DNA from: an uncultured Photobacterium sp.
GTDB taxonomy: Bacteria; Pseudomonadota; Gammaproteobacteria; Enterobacterales; Vibrionaceae
Direction of reading: 5' to 3'
Assembly: GCF_947502415.1 (NCBI RefSeq)
Contig: NZ_CANMZV010000001.1
Coordinates: 124,001-188,000 of the forward strand
Length of the DNA stretch: 64,000 bases
Position 1 is the stretch's first letter. Each line of letters begins with the position of its first letter. The notes beneath the pieces are model-generated. The model had not been told where the DNA came from. It made no database searches and saw only the letters and a list, made by a program, of their open reading frames with translations. Positions 10,789 to 20,192 of the stretch are shown piece after piece. A program made the position numbers and the translations under genes.

Positions 10789-12366
10789 ATGACAAAAAAT
10801 GTAAACCCAGCCTCAATCAACAGTGGAGGGAAGGCTGTTGATTACTTTGCTGAGCTAGATTTAATTTCGACGACTGATCCGAAGAGTATCATTACTTATG
10901 CGAACCAGACTTTCTGTGACGTTGCTGGTTACAGTGAAGATGAGTTGGTTGGCCACCCTCATAATATGGTTCGTCATGGTGATATGCCAAAGGCGGCATT
11001 TAGACAGCTATGGCAATACATCCAAGCAGGTAAAAGCTGGATGGGTATTGTCAAAAACCGATGTAAAAATGGTGATTATTATTGGGTGTCGGCTTTTGTT
11101 ACTCCAATTACGGATGAAAATGGCCAGGTTATCGAGTATCAGTCGGTTAGAAGTCGCCCGAGTGAAGAAGAAGTTCAGCGAGCGGCTGAAGCGTATAAGA
11201 CCCTGGATAATGGTGCGGCGGGGAACCCTTTCCGTTTTCGTCAGGGGGTATGGCTAAATGTAATTCTCGTTCTTGCCTTGCTGGTTTCTGTTGTTCAAGG
11301 AATGGTGGATAGTAGCCCTTGGCTGTCAACTCTGGTGCCTGTGCTGTTGCTAGCTGGTTTGGGGATCAGTAGTCATGGACAATCGCGTCTTCATACATTG
11401 AAGGAGCATGCCAGAAAAGCGTACGATAACCCGGTAATGGAGCCGATTTATACCGGTAAAAGAGATGATTACTCTGAAGTAGAGTTGGCATTGCGGATGC
11501 GCCGTGCTGAATTAAGGGCGATTGTAGGTCGTGCCAGTGAGACTTCCGGTGATATTTTGCTGTCGGCGGAAGATGAATTTGCTAACACTCAGCAGATCAA
11601 AACGAATCTGGCCCAACAGGCTGAGGCAACTGAGCAGGTTGGTGTGGCAATGGGACAGATGTCAGCCACAGTGAAAGAAGTTGCCGAAAGTGCTGCACAG
11701 GCTTCGGAGTTGACTACCCAAGCTCAGCAAATGGCAGCGAGCGGACAGACGAGTGTTGAAAGTACGATTGAGTCAGTACACTCACTACATAGTGAGTTGG
11801 ATAACTCAAAACAGGTTATCAATGCTTTGTCTGAAAGCAGCCGTCAGATTGAGGGTATTCTGGATGTAATTGGCTCTATTGCCGATCAGACTAATCTGTT
11901 AGCTCTTAATGCCGCGATTGAAGCAGCGCGTGCCGGTGAAGCCGGCCGAGGCTTTGCCGTTGTTGCTGATGAAGTTCGCTCTCTGGCTCAGAAAACCCAG
12001 TCTCAGACCGGTGAGATCCACCAAATGATTAACCGTTTGCAAAAAACGGCCAAGCAGGCGGTGGAAGCTGTTGAACGTGGCGGTGATCTTTCTGACCATT
12101 GTCGTCAGCAGGCAATAGAAACTGGTGAGCGTTTAAGTGAAATCAATGAAATGCTTAACCTGGTAACTGACAGCAGTCATCAGATTGCTTCGGCGGTAGA
12201 AGAGCAGGCGGGAGTGAGTGGTGAGATAGTCCGAAATGTTGAACATATCGGTGAGCTGACATCTCTTACATCTCAGACTAGTGACATGTCTGTTGAAAGT
12301 ACCCGAATGCTGGTAGAGCGTTTGGAAGCATTGCAACGCCTGATGGTTCAGTTTAAACGCGGTTGA
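10789..12366 (+). CDS. Aer-type PAS chemoreceptor (aerotaxis)
   Basis: 525 residues. The N-terminal PAS domain (about 15-125, with [21 protein letters not shown] and the Aer-like [10 protein letters not shown]) would bind FAD and sense redox or oxygen through electron transport. Two close hydrophobic segments follow (about 145-190) with no periplasmic domain. The long cytoplasmic methyl-accepting helix bundle ends in the conserved hairpin around [20 protein letters not shown]. The start was set at the ATG 10789; an in-frame ATG at 10735 would add 18 basic residues unlike the family. The gene stands alone between two terminators, with a consensus FNR site upstream. Confidence 0.88.
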   Translation: MTKNVNPASINSGGKAVDYFAELDLISTTDPKSIITYANQTFCDVAGYSEDELVGHPHNMVRHGDMPKAAFRQLWQYIQAGKSWMGIVKNRCKNGDYYWVSAFVTPITDENGQVIEYQSVRSRPSEEEVQRAAEAYKTLDNGAAGNPFRFRQGVWLNVILVLALLVSVVQGMVDSSPWLSTLVPVLLLAGLGISSHGQSRLHTLKEHARKAYDNPVMEPIYTGKRDDYSEVELALRMRRAELRAIVGRASETSGDILLSAEDEFANTQQIKTNLAQQAEATEQVGVAMGQMSATVKEVAESAAQASELTTQAQQMAASGQTSVESTIESVHSLHSELDNSKQVINALSESSRQIEGILDVIGSIADQTNLLALNAAIEAARAGEAGRGFAVVADEVRSLAQKTQSQTGEIHQMINRLQKTAKQAVEAVERGGDLSDHCRQQAIETGERLSEINEMLNLVTDSSHQIASAVEEQAGVSGEIVRNVEHIGELTSLTSQTSDMSVESTRMLVERLEALQRLMVQFKRG

Positions 12367-12390
12367 GTCGATTATCGTTAAAGCCAATAA

Positions 12391-12416
12391 AAAACAGCGG
12401 ATTTATCCGCTGTTTT
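12391..12416. terminator. Bidirectional terminator between convergent genes
   Basis: AAAACAGCGG and CCGCTGTTTT pair perfectly around a 6-base loop. T-runs appear on both strands, serving the receptor gene (+) and the 12460-13131 gene (-). Confidence 0.88.
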
Positions 12417-12459
12417 CATATGTATTACAAATACCTTAATGCAAATCGCCTGAAATTCG

Positions 12460-13131
12460 TTATTGCTTCGGATGGGTCTCTGACAGTTTAGAACGGTAAC
12501 ATTCTTCGACACCGCCGATACTATGTTGCGGTGATTCTTTTTCATTACCGATTTTGATTTTTCCGTTAGCCATTTGCTGCTCTGTTATTGAATCGAGCTC
12601 TCCTAAATTTTTAAGCTTAGTTGCTGTATCTTGGATTATAGATTCCATTAAAATTATTGATTTGGGTTCTAGAGTCTTATTCTCTTCAGCTTCAAATTGA
12701 AATAGTAGTAATTGGTTCAAAAAATTATTAACAATGTCATGGACTGTGTTCATAGTTGCTCGTAGTGTTTTCACTCGTTCTTTTTCCACTTCAAGCTTAT
12801 GTTTATCTTTGGTTATTTCTCCATGCTCAATGATCTTAGGTAGCCACTTCCGAATACCTATAGCTAACAACATGAAACCCAAAAGGTAGCCAACGCCCTT
12901 CTCCAAAAAGGCCTGAGTTTCAGTATCGCCAATGATTACAAATTGGTTTAATTCTTCGAAGTTATCGGTGATATCAATCAATGTACCAAAAAAGATAAAG
13001 GCAAAACCGGCCACAATGGTTCGCCACCCGCTAATTTGGCTTAATTCTTTGGTCTGTTGTGCTTTGAGAAGGGAAAAAATTATCCCTCCGACCATAACAG
13101 CTCGCAATATTTCGATGATGATATCAGTCAT
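12460..13131 (-). CDS. Membrane protein with a DHp-like helix, function unknown
   Basis: 223 residues, not assigned to a family I can name. Hydrophobic stretches lie at about residues 4-22, 37-52 and 83-97. A charged linker (KDKHKLEVEKERVKTLRATM) then leads into TMNTVHDIVNNFLNQLLLF. The latter resembles the phospho-accepting H-box of histidine kinases, but no ATP-binding N/G boxes follow. The C-terminus is a short polar tail. It may be a kinase-like dimerisation or phosphotransfer module without a catalytic domain, or just a coiled coil. It shares a terminator with the upstream aerotaxis gene and stands apart from the lipase operon. Confidence 0.6.
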   Translation of the reverse strand: MTDIIIEILRAVMVGGIIFSLLKAQQTKELSQISGWRTIVAGFAFIFFGTLIDITDNFEELNQFVIIGDTETQAFLEKGVGYLLGFMLLAIGIRKWLPKIIEHGEITKDKHKLEVEKERVKTLRATMNTVHDIVNNFLNQLLLFQFEAEENKTLEPKSIILMESIIQDTATKLKNLGELDSITEQQMANGKIKIGNEKESPQHSIGGVEECYRSKLSETHPKQ

Positions 13132-13310
13132 TACTCATCCTTCTTTTTTTAATTGGAGCATATGCACTATAGTTAGTAATGTATTGTTTTTACAAATTGA
13201 ATACTCGAAAGTCACTTATTAGCCTTTTGATGCCACAAGGTAATAATTTTGTTTACCATATTTTATGGGTAAAGAGTGGAATAATTAATGTAATACTCGT
13301 TTTACCGGGC

Positions 13311-14192
13311 TTACAGAAACTCGGGCAAACCTTCGATGCCTCCTTGCTCATCGTGAATAGATTCAAGTGCTTTTATGCGCCGTTGCTGATTTTGTGAAAA
13401 GGTTGTTTTCCTTAGTTCACTAATGGCTTGTTTCTGTTCGTCAGTGGTTAGACTGTCGTCGGCCTGAATCTCTGCCCGCAGAGAGAGGTATTGCGTGAAT
13501 GAGTGCTGAAATGCTGCTCGTTTCTCTGTCAGTTCTTCTAAACGGTTTGCAGCTTCTGTTCCCACTAGCTCCTGGTTTGCCAGGAAACGCTCTTGTGTAT
13601 CCATTGTTTTGGTCCCTTGCAACTGTGACAGGAGTTGCGCGTTTTGGTAGCTCTCTTGCAGGGGGAGAGGCAAGTTATCGATTTCCTGTTGCCATTGGTT
13701 CTGAAAGTCTTCGAGGCTGTTGGCTTGCTGTTTCAGTTCAAGTTGCTTGAGTGCCAGCGTTCGTAATTGGTTTTCTTCGGCAAATAGCTGGGTTTGTTCT
13801 TCTGTGTTGAAATACTGAAGTTGTAACGAGATGATTTGATCATGTAGCCGCCGGAGCGAGGTAAGATCAAGTCGTTCAAATGTTTGCGGCTCCAGAGCCT
13901 GAAGGGCTGTTTTGTATTGGATGAATTTTTCGAATAAATGTTTGTTGTGCCTATAGGCTTCAGCTTGCTGGTTGTTATAGGACTGAAAGTGCTGTTTCAG
14001 GGTATTTAGATCAGCTTCGCCAAGACCAGAGAGGAAATACTCGAATGTATCACGGGATGATTCGGTATCAACCTTAGTATCTTGTTGCGAAGCGACCTGA
14101 ATAGCGGGCTCATCGGTTGTAATGGTGTGATAGTAAAAGACCGCACCTGCTGTCCCGGCTATACACAGTAAAACAAATGCGATCTTTTTCAT
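13311..14192 (-). CDS. lifO: Lipase-specific foldase (Lif)
   Basis: 293 residues. A single N-terminal membrane anchor (about residues 3-21) is followed by a variable Thr/Asp/Ser-rich stretch. The family signature RDTFEYFLSGLGE comes next (canonical RxxFDY(F/C)LSALGE), then long helical repeats rich in Gln, Glu and Leu. Lif proteins sit on the periplasmic face of the inner membrane and fold the cognate lipase before type II secretion. The gene starts two bases after the lipase stop, so the pair is almost certainly co-transcribed. Confidence 0.93.
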   Translation of the reverse strand: MKKIAFVLLCIAGTAGAVFYYHTITTDEPAIQVASQQDTKVDTESSRDTFEYFLSGLGEADLNTLKQHFQSYNNQQAEAYRHNKHLFEKFIQYKTALQALEPQTFERLDLTSLRRLHDQIISLQLQYFNTEEQTQLFAEENQLRTLALKQLELKQQANSLEDFQNQWQQEIDNLPLPLQESYQNAQLLSQLQGTKTMDTQERFLANQELVGTEAANRLEELTEKRAAFQHSFTQYLSLRAEIQADDSLTTDEQKQAISELRKTTFSQNQQRRIKALESIHDEQGGIEGLPEFL

Positions 14193-14194
14193 TG

Positions 14195-15136
14195 TTATAG
14201 TCCTTGTTGTTGCAGGCGGTTTGCGTGTTGACGGTAAATCGTTGTTGGTGCCGTTTCGAACAGGTGGGTAATACCTAGCATACCGTTGATTTCATCTAGG
14301 TGATTCATCTTGTAGTCATCACGGATCACCTTGCCAAGGTGGGTACTACACTGGCCCACAAGGCCATCATTAGGCTCATCAAAAGCCAGCCCTAGTACGA
14401 CCATTGCTGCATCAGTAGGATCCAGAAGGTTTGTAAAATTGCTGGTACCGGTCCACGAGTAATAGTACACGCCATTATCTGCCAGGAATTCGCCTTCACC
14501 GCAGTAGGTAGATGGCACACCTTCAGGGTATTTCTGGTTGAATTCCATTAGTCCTATGGTGGTTAGTGCATCCAGTGATGCAAGCGGATCCTGAGGAAGG
14601 TGGCTGCCGCCTGATAGCAGGTTAATCAGAGTAGTCAGGCCTTCGGCTAGTTTTACTCCAATGCCTTCAGGAAAAGAGCCTTCAGGAACGGTGTTACGGG
14701 TAAGATCGGCGATAAGTGAGCCTTTGTTGACACCACCAATGCTGGTGACGGAGGCAACTAGCTCAGGTGCGACAGAAGCAACATAGCGGGTGGTTGGTCC
14801 GCCATGGCTATGGCCGATCAGGTTAACTTTTTCGGCTCCGGTAACAGCGAGCACTTCCTGTACCTGAGCGAGTAGTTGTTCACCACGCACTTCGGTGCTG
14901 TTGGTGGCTGAAATTTGGGCCACATAAACCTTAGCGCCGCTTTTAGTCAGTGTTTGCGGAATACCGTAGAAGTAATCCATACCAGCCAGAGAGTCAAATC
15001 CGAACAGGCCATGAACAAGCACAATCGGATATTTTGTCTGGGTGTAACCTTGTTGGTTTATTCCGTCTGTTGTGGTACCAGCCTGAGAAGCAAAAGAAAA
15101 TAGCCAGATGACGATAAAAGAAATGAGACGTTTCAA
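14195..15136 (-). CDS. lipA: Secreted triacylglycerol lipase
   Basis: 313 residues with a Sec signal peptide (MKRLISFIVIWLFSFASQAG, cleavage near residue 20). It has the alpha/beta-hydrolase oxyanion motif VLVHGLFGFD and the nucleophile elbow GHSHGG (Ser about 110). This is the class of bacterial lipase (subfamily I.1/I.2) that needs a dedicated foldase and is exported by the type II system; the foldase gene follows directly. Two Cys residues (in TYCGEGE and VGQCSTH) fit the conserved disulphide. Upstream is a normal GGAGAA-type ribosome site. Confidence 0.95.
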   Translation of the reverse strand: MKRLISFIVIWLFSFASQAGTTTDGINQQGYTQTKYPIVLVHGLFGFDSLAGMDYFYGIPQTLTKSGAKVYVAQISATNSTEVRGEQLLAQVQEVLAVTGAEKVNLIGHSHGGPTTRYVASVAPELVASVTSIGGVNKGSLIADLTRNTVPEGSFPEGIGVKLAEGLTTLINLLSGGSHLPQDPLASLDALTTIGLMEFNQKYPEGVPSTYCGEGEFLADNGVYYYSWTGTSNFTNLLDPTDAAMVVLGLAFDEPNDGLVGQCSTHLGKVIRDDYKMNHLDEINGMLGITHLFETAPTTIYRQHANRLQQQGL

Positions 15137-15271
15137 TTTTTATTCTCCTTGATAGTTCACCGATGAGTATATTCAATCGTAGTCATATTGGTATTGTCTC
15201 GCTGAATAAATGCTCTAATTGTGATCTGTCGCTTACTCTCTGTTATTTAAGTTTTTATAATTTACAAGCAT

Positions 15272-15300
15272 AAAAAAAGCGTCCCTTATTTGGGACGCTT
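15272..15300 (-). terminator. Intrinsic terminator of the ABC-class ATPase gene
   Basis: AAGCGTCCC pairs with GGGACGCTT around a 6-base loop. On the minus strand it ends in seven T, just past the stop at 15321. Confidence 0.9.
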
Positions 15301-15320
15301 ATTCTTTATTAAGCCGGATA

Positions 15321-16967
15321 TTATTTGAATTCGGCTCTACGCATGCGGTTGAGTACTGCCATAACCTCAATAACGCGAGGTTTTGCTAAATCACCGAAGT
15401 TTGGCATCATGCGGAACCAGTCATCGTGAAGCATATGCAGGAACGCTTTGCTTGGGTTGTTTTCCCATCCTTTGCCTTGAGAAAGTTGGAACCACAGCCA
15501 GCCAACGGCATGAAGCTGGCTTGAATCGGAAACCTGTTCCAGTGCTTGTAGGTCGATAAACTCTCGGCCGAAACGTAATGATGTTTTATCTTTCACCTGA
15601 ATACGGAATTTACCGTCTTCCATCATGGTTTGCAGGGCTGAGCGGCTTACTTTACGCGTACGCGGTCGGTTGATTTCAGAACTACCTTCAAGCTGGCGAC
15701 GAGTAGGGTGCGAGGCGACGACTTCACGCGCTTTGGCGGTTACATCGACGGCTTCATAGTTATGCATCTGGATTACAGTATCAGCCACATCCAGGTAGTC
15801 TCCTGAGCCACCCATAACTAAAAGTACTGATACATTTAATTGGTCACGTAGGAGCGAGATGCGATCTACCAGCGGTGTAATAGGTTCATCTGTTTTAGCA
15901 ATCAGGGATTGCATACGCTCATCACGGATCATGAAGTTTGAAGCGGACGTATCTTCATCGATCAGCAAGACTTTGGCACCGGCTTCCAGTGATTCCTGAA
16001 GCCAGGATGCCTGAGAGGTTGAACCTGATGCGTTTTGGGTGCTGAATGCGCTGGTATCTTTACCCATAGGCAGGTTGGATATGTAAGGTGTCAGGTCAAC
16101 TTTGTGCACGCAGCGGCCGTCTTCTGCACGGATTTTGGAAGCCGTATCATCGGTAACGATGAATTCGCGGCCGTCACCCGGAATATGGTCGTAGACGGAG
16201 TTTTCAATCGCATTCAGGAGCGTTGATTTACCGTGGAAGCCGCCACCGACAATCATGGTGATACCTTTCGGGATCCCCATACCGCGGACAGTACCCTTAT
16301 GCGGGGCTGTCAGTTCGATAGCCAGATTGTCCGGGCTGACAAAAGGCACGGCGTCGGTCATTGGCTGATCACAGTTACCGGCCAGACGCGGCAGGATACT
16401 TTCATCAGCGACGAATGCCATCAGGCCATTTTCGTCAAGCTGACTGCGCAGTGCTACTTGATCTTCTACTGTTTCACAGTGGCGCTTCATTTCATCGATC
16501 GGCAGCTCACGGGCAATCGTGGCACGACGGATGATTTTTGGCATGGTAAAGGTCAGCAGGTTTGCAGTCTTTTTGGCAATGATGGTACGGCCATCTGCTG
16601 GTAGGTTGATCCGGAAACGAAGTTCGATGGCATCGTCATCAAAGACGACAGCGGTACGATCCAGGATTGTTTGACCCGGTCGGTCAATTTGAATCTCATT
16701 AATTTGCTGCGCAAGATCAGCAAATTGGCGCGCAATAAAATCACGAGCAGCACGCTGGTAATCACCAGATTGTTCTTTTAACCATTCAAGGTCGGTTAAT
16801 GACCATTTACGGCGAGCACGAACACGTGATGCAGGTGCATAAGGGTCGGCCTGTGTCGTATCGATATAGAAGTCGAAGTCAACGAATTGATATTCTCCGC
16901 GTAGGCTTGAATAGCTGCGGTAATTATGACGGTCAATTTTATGTAATTTTGCTTCGAGTAATTGCAT
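15321..16967 (-). CDS. Predicted ATPase of the ABC class (COG3044 family)
   Basis: 548 residues. A Walker A motif GGGFHGKSTLLNAIE lies in the middle, and a Walker B with catalytic acid in KVLLIDEDTSASNFM. Long N- and C-terminal extensions are typical of this soluble ABC-class ATPase family. There is no transmembrane segment and no transporter partner nearby, so an import/export role is unlikely. The family's role is not established as far as I know. It is a single gene with its own terminator, and the start at 16967 gives the family-type beginning MQLLEAKLHKIDRHNYRSY. Confidence 0.85.
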   Translation of the reverse strand: MQLLEAKLHKIDRHNYRSYSSLRGEYQFVDFDFYIDTTQADPYAPASRVRARRKWSLTDLEWLKEQSGDYQRAARDFIARQFADLAQQINEIQIDRPGQTILDRTAVVFDDDAIELRFRINLPADGRTIIAKKTANLLTFTMPKIIRRATIARELPIDEMKRHCETVEDQVALRSQLDENGLMAFVADESILPRLAGNCDQPMTDAVPFVSPDNLAIELTAPHKGTVRGMGIPKGITMIVGGGFHGKSTLLNAIENSVYDHIPGDGREFIVTDDTASKIRAEDGRCVHKVDLTPYISNLPMGKDTSAFSTQNASGSTSQASWLQESLEAGAKVLLIDEDTSASNFMIRDERMQSLIAKTDEPITPLVDRISLLRDQLNVSVLLVMGGSGDYLDVADTVIQMHNYEAVDVTAKAREVVASHPTRRQLEGSSEINRPRTRKVSRSALQTMMEDGKFRIQVKDKTSLRFGREFIDLQALEQVSDSSQLHAVGWLWFQLSQGKGWENNPSKAFLHMLHDDWFRMMPNFGDLAKPRVIEVMAVLNRMRRAEFK

Positions 16968-17215
16968 ATCGCCTCGATATCGTTCGTTGATAATTCCGGG
17001 GGCTGGATTCTACACGAAAGGTATAAGTATCGGTATAAATATCTACGGTAAATCTTTAGGCATGAAACACATAGTTGCATCTTCCTTTTTTACGTTTTCT
17101 TTTTGCCTTTGGATGTCTTGGCTGATTGATAGTCCTACTTTGGTCTAATTGAATAATTCTTCATGCTCGCGCTATATTGATAATAGAATGAATGCCCAGA
17201 AAGAAAGGAGTAGTG

Positions 17216-17455
17216 ATGCTGGAAACGATAACGAATGTTGCGGAGATTTTGTTGCTTGTCTTCGGGCTTATGTTTATCACTATGGGGGTAGGCCAGTATG
17301 GCTGGCGTACAGCTGACTGGGGAGGGGTTGTTAAAATGTTCTATCAGCGGATTTGTATGAATACTTCTGAGTATAAATGGTATCGGCTGGGAGTAAGTAG
17401 TTTCGTGTTTGGTGTGATTGTCCGGATTGTGAATCTTACCATTTGGCCTGTCTGA
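17216..17455 (+). CDS. Small membrane protein, function unknown
   Basis: 79 residues from the ATG at 17216, which has AAAGGAG about 6 bases upstream; an ATG at 17192 lacks a ribosome site. Two hydrophobic segments (about residues 6-24 and 60-76) flank a short loop with aromatic and basic residues, suggesting a two-pass inner-membrane protein. I do not recognise a named family. It is a stand-alone gene ending in a terminator. Confidence 0.65.
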   Translation: MLETITNVAEILLLVFGLMFITMGVGQYGWRTADWGGVVKMFYQRICMNTSEYKWYRLGVSSFVFGVIVRIVNLTIWPV

Positions 17456-17463
17456 CCGAGGAT

Positions 17464-17486
17464 AAGCAGCATAAAGCTGCTTTTTT
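17464..17486 (+). terminator. Terminator with an alternative longer pairing
   Basis: AAGCAGC pairs with GCTGCTT around ATAAA and ends in T6. The left arm can instead pair with a second copy further on: GATAAGCAGC (17461-17470) with GCTGCTTATC (17491-17500). Two mutually exclusive hairpins are therefore possible. Confidence 0.75.
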
Positions 17487-17603
17487 AGGGGCTGCTTATC
17501 TGTCATTTTTCGACAGTTTCGGCTTTGAAAGGCGATCGGGCTTTGTGTATGCTGCCGATTGGCTGTGTTCGCGGTAGATTGGTATCTTCACGCAGATATC
17601 GCA

Positions 17604-18941
17604 TTAAATACGGGGTAGGGGTAAGGATAGTTCTGCTTTTAGCCCGCCTAGCTCACTGCGACCTAAAGTCAGGTTTCCCCGGTAGCTGTGCGCGAGTTCA
17701 CTCACTATATTGAGACCTAGGCCAGTACCAGGGGTCGTTTCATCAAGGCGAATGCCGCGTTTGAGTACAGGCTCATACATACTTTCATCAATACCGGGGC
17801 CATCATCTTCAATAATGATGGAAACTTGTTGATCGCTGATATCGGTTTGGTGAACCCGAATGAGTTGGTTTGACCACTTATAACTGTTTTCGATCAGGTT
17901 TCCAATAATTTCATCGAGATCGCGTTTTTCTACCGCGACGTTGAGATCGCTGTCCAGTTCATTCACAAGTACGACATTGCGATGGGCATAGACTTTATCC
18001 ATAGCCATAGAAATGGCATCGACCCGAGTTGCGGGAGCGGTTCTTGCTGCCAGAATGTTGGCTGCACCTGCCATACGGGCGCGACCGAGATGGTAGTCGA
18101 TATGCTGCTGAAGTTGCTGCAGGGGCGGCGTTAGTTTGCATTGTTTTTCCTTCTCAAGTAAGCCGACTTCGTTATTCAATACTGCAATGGGTGTTTTTAA
18201 GGCGTGTGACAGGTTTCCGGCATGGTTTCTTGCCCGTTCCAAAAGTTCCTGGTAGTGAAAGAAGAGCGCATTGAGGTCGTCAATGACCGGTCGGACTTCG
18301 ACTGGGTAGAAACCTGTGAGCTCTGTTGATACACCTTCTCGAACTTGCTTAAGGTTGTTTTGTAATTTTTTTAGTGGCCAGAGCGACCAGCTAACCTGGA
18401 GCCAGGTCAGGATCAAAATACCGACGGCCATAATCAGTAATATGATCCACAGTCCGTGGGTGAGCTTCATGATCGTAGCGAGCAGTTTGTCTTGGTTGGC
18501 TGCGATAGCAAGCTCGACCGGTTCATCGATTTCAGGTAACAGGAATTTTCGTGTTACAACCAGCAGTGATTGGTTGTTGGGGCCGGTATATCCCTCTTTT
18601 TCATTGCCTGTGATTCGGGTATCCCATAGTGATCGGGAACGAAGCTGAGTACCGTTAACAGTTAGTGCCCAGTAAAGGCCACTGTAGGGGGACTGGAATC
18701 TGGGATTAGACAGCCTGCTAGGTAGGGAAAAGCGACCGTTGGCGTCGACATCGACCTGTGCGGTGAGTTCATCAAGATAAAGGAAAAGTTGCTGTTTTTC
18801 CTGATCGACTAGATAGCTTTTAATAAAGTTGGGTACCAGGTAGCCTGCAGCTAGGATGGTGACAGATAACCAAACAGCCGCTGCAATAAGCAAGCGGCTT
18901 CGAAGGCTTGGGAGATGTTTCGTTTTGGCACTAATCAGCAT
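17604..18941 (-). CDS. PhoQ-like sensor histidine kinase
   Basis: 445 residues. Transmembrane helices lie at about 18-36 and 163-182 and bracket a periplasmic sensor of roughly 120 residues. A HAMP-like linker and a DHp domain with LSHALKTPIAVLNNEV (His about 246) follow. The ATPase has an N-box IGNLIENSYKW, DDGPGID and a GTGLGL lid. The H-box spacing is that of the PhoQ group. The start overlaps the response-regulator stop by 11 bases. In Vibrio, PhoPQ-like pairs of this type (VprAB/CarRS) control lipid A modification and antimicrobial-peptide resistance; equivalence is inferred. Confidence 0.92.
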   Translation of the reverse strand: MLISAKTKHLPSLRSRLLIAAAVWLSVTILAAGYLVPNFIKSYLVDQEKQQLFLYLDELTAQVDVDANGRFSLPSRLSNPRFQSPYSGLYWALTVNGTQLRSRSLWDTRITGNEKEGYTGPNNQSLLVVTRKFLLPEIDEPVELAIAANQDKLLATIMKLTHGLWIILLIMAVGILILTWLQVSWSLWPLKKLQNNLKQVREGVSTELTGFYPVEVRPVIDDLNALFFHYQELLERARNHAGNLSHALKTPIAVLNNEVGLLEKEKQCKLTPPLQQLQQHIDYHLGRARMAGAANILAARTAPATRVDAISMAMDKVYAHRNVVLVNELDSDLNVAVEKRDLDEIIGNLIENSYKWSNQLIRVHQTDISDQQVSIIIEDDGPGIDESMYEPVLKRGIRLDETTPGTGLGLNIVSELAHSYRGNLTLGRSELGGLKAELSLPLPRI

Positions 18942-19590
18942 TGATGCGGTATCCGAGACCTCGAACGGTTTTAATCACATCGCCACCGATTTTACGGCGG
19001 ATCCGCCCGATGAAGACTTCGATAGTATTTGAATCACGGTCAAAATCTTGTTTGTAGATATGTTCAACCAGCTCGGAACGAGAAATAACCTTATCGGTAT
19101 TATGCATCATGTAAGACAGTACTTTGAACTCCAACGCAGTAAGATCAATGACCTGGCCTTGATAGAGTACTTTGGAGGTTCGGGTATCCAGGCTCACGCC
19201 ACTTGCCTGGAGAACTGGCGATGCATTGCCGGATGAACGGCGGATTTGCGCTCGTAACCGGGCAACCAGTTCGACCATCTGAAAAGGTTTAGTAAGGTAA
19301 TCATCAGCACCTGCATTCAAGCCCTCAACGCGTTGGGTTAGTTCATTTCGCGCACTGAGGATCACAACTGGGCAGTTAACGTTTTCATCACGGATGCCTT
19401 TAAGAACAGTTAGACCGTCGAGTTTGGGTAACCCGAGATCTAGGACGATTGCATCCCATGGTTCCGATGTAGCCCGATAGAGGGCATCAATACCATCACT
19501 TGCCAGTTCGGCGACCCAGCCACTTTGTTCCAATCCGGATATAATTTGCTCGCCTAGAGTAATTTCGTCTTCAACGACAAGAATTTTCAT
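18931..19590 (-). CDS. OmpR/PhoP-family response regulator
   Basis: 219 residues. The receiver domain has an acidic pocket (VVEDE), phospho-acceptor Asp51 in IVLDLGLPKLDG, and the conserved Thr/Ser and Lys (ILSAR, LTKPF). The C-terminal winged helix ends in TVRGLGYRINAD. It is the partner of the overlapping PhoQ-like kinase. Its ATG overlaps the stop of the PepSY gene (ATGA at 19587-19590), so the three genes are translationally coupled. Confidence 0.94.
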   Translation of the reverse strand: MKILVVEDEITLGEQIISGLEQSGWVAELASDGIDALYRATSEPWDAIVLDLGLPKLDGLTVLKGIRDENVNCPVVILSARNELTQRVEGLNAGADDYLTKPFQMVELVARLRAQIRRSSGNASPVLQASGVSLDTRTSKVLYQGQVIDLTALEFKVLSYMMHNTDKVISRSELVEHIYKQDFDRDSNTIEVFIGRIRRKIGGDVIKTVRGLGYRINAD

Positions 19591-19937
19591 TTTGATACCT
19601 TGATGATATTTTCCAGCTTTCGGCCTTTGATTTCGATAATAGAAAGTGTTTTGGCTTCATATTTGACTTTAATAATATTGTTATTGGCGTCGATAAGCTT
19701 TAGTTCATACACCCATATATCGTCATCCTCATCGAGTTCGACCTTGATGATCCGTCCGTTTATCTCCCGGGCTACTTTTTCCTGAAGTTCAGAAAAAGGT
19801 TGAATCAAACCTTGCTCAACAGCTTTCATGACATCGTCATGGTCTTCCTCTATTTCAAGGTGAGGAGAAGCGTTGGCGTTAAGCGCCAATAAACCTATCA
19901 ATCCGAGCAATGCAGAGTAACGATATTTTTTCTTCAT
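19587..19937 (-). CDS. Periplasmic PepSY-domain protein
   Basis: 116 residues: a signal peptide (about 1-23, ending NANA) and one PepSY-like domain (VMKAVEQGLIQPFSELQEKV, then an ELKLIDANNNIIKVKY strand pair). PepSY domains bind or inhibit peptides in the cell envelope. As the first gene of an overlapping PepSY-regulator-kinase operon, it may modulate the kinase's periplasmic sensor; that is an inference from context. The acidic stretch EIEEDHDD near the mature N-terminus could bind cations. Confidence 0.85.
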   Translation of the reverse strand: MKKKYRYSALLGLIGLLALNANASPHLEIEEDHDDVMKAVEQGLIQPFSELQEKVAREINGRIIKVELDEDDDIWVYELKLIDANNNIIKVKYEAKTLSIIEIKGRKLENIIKVSK

Positions 19938-20162
19938 ATTTATTAATTTTACTGGGTGTTTATGAACATCAAATGAATGCCTGATGGGAGGATGTTTCAG
20001 GCAAAAAAATCACTTCTTATTGACTAAAAAAACTGTATGATCACCACGAAAGTGGGTCAAAATAAACCCAAAGAGCGATCTTGTGTTCAACGTTTTATAC
20101 ATCTTGCGCTCATCATTTTATACGCCTTGTGTCGTATGTGACACGGTTCATTATATTCGTGA

Positions 20163-20182
20163 ATTAGAATGATAATTCTAAT
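20163..20182. promoter_or_regulatory. Palindrome just upstream of the chemoreceptor start
   Basis: ATTAGAAT-GATA-ATTCTAAT is a perfect 8-bp inverted repeat ending about 10 bases before the ATG at 20193, directly in front of its AAGGGA ribosome site. A second repeat, GTGTC-N6-GACAC, lies at 20129-20144. Either could be an operator, and the first could also fold in the mRNA leader. No known binding protein is assigned. Confidence 0.35.
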
Positions 20183-20192
20183 AAGGGAATTT

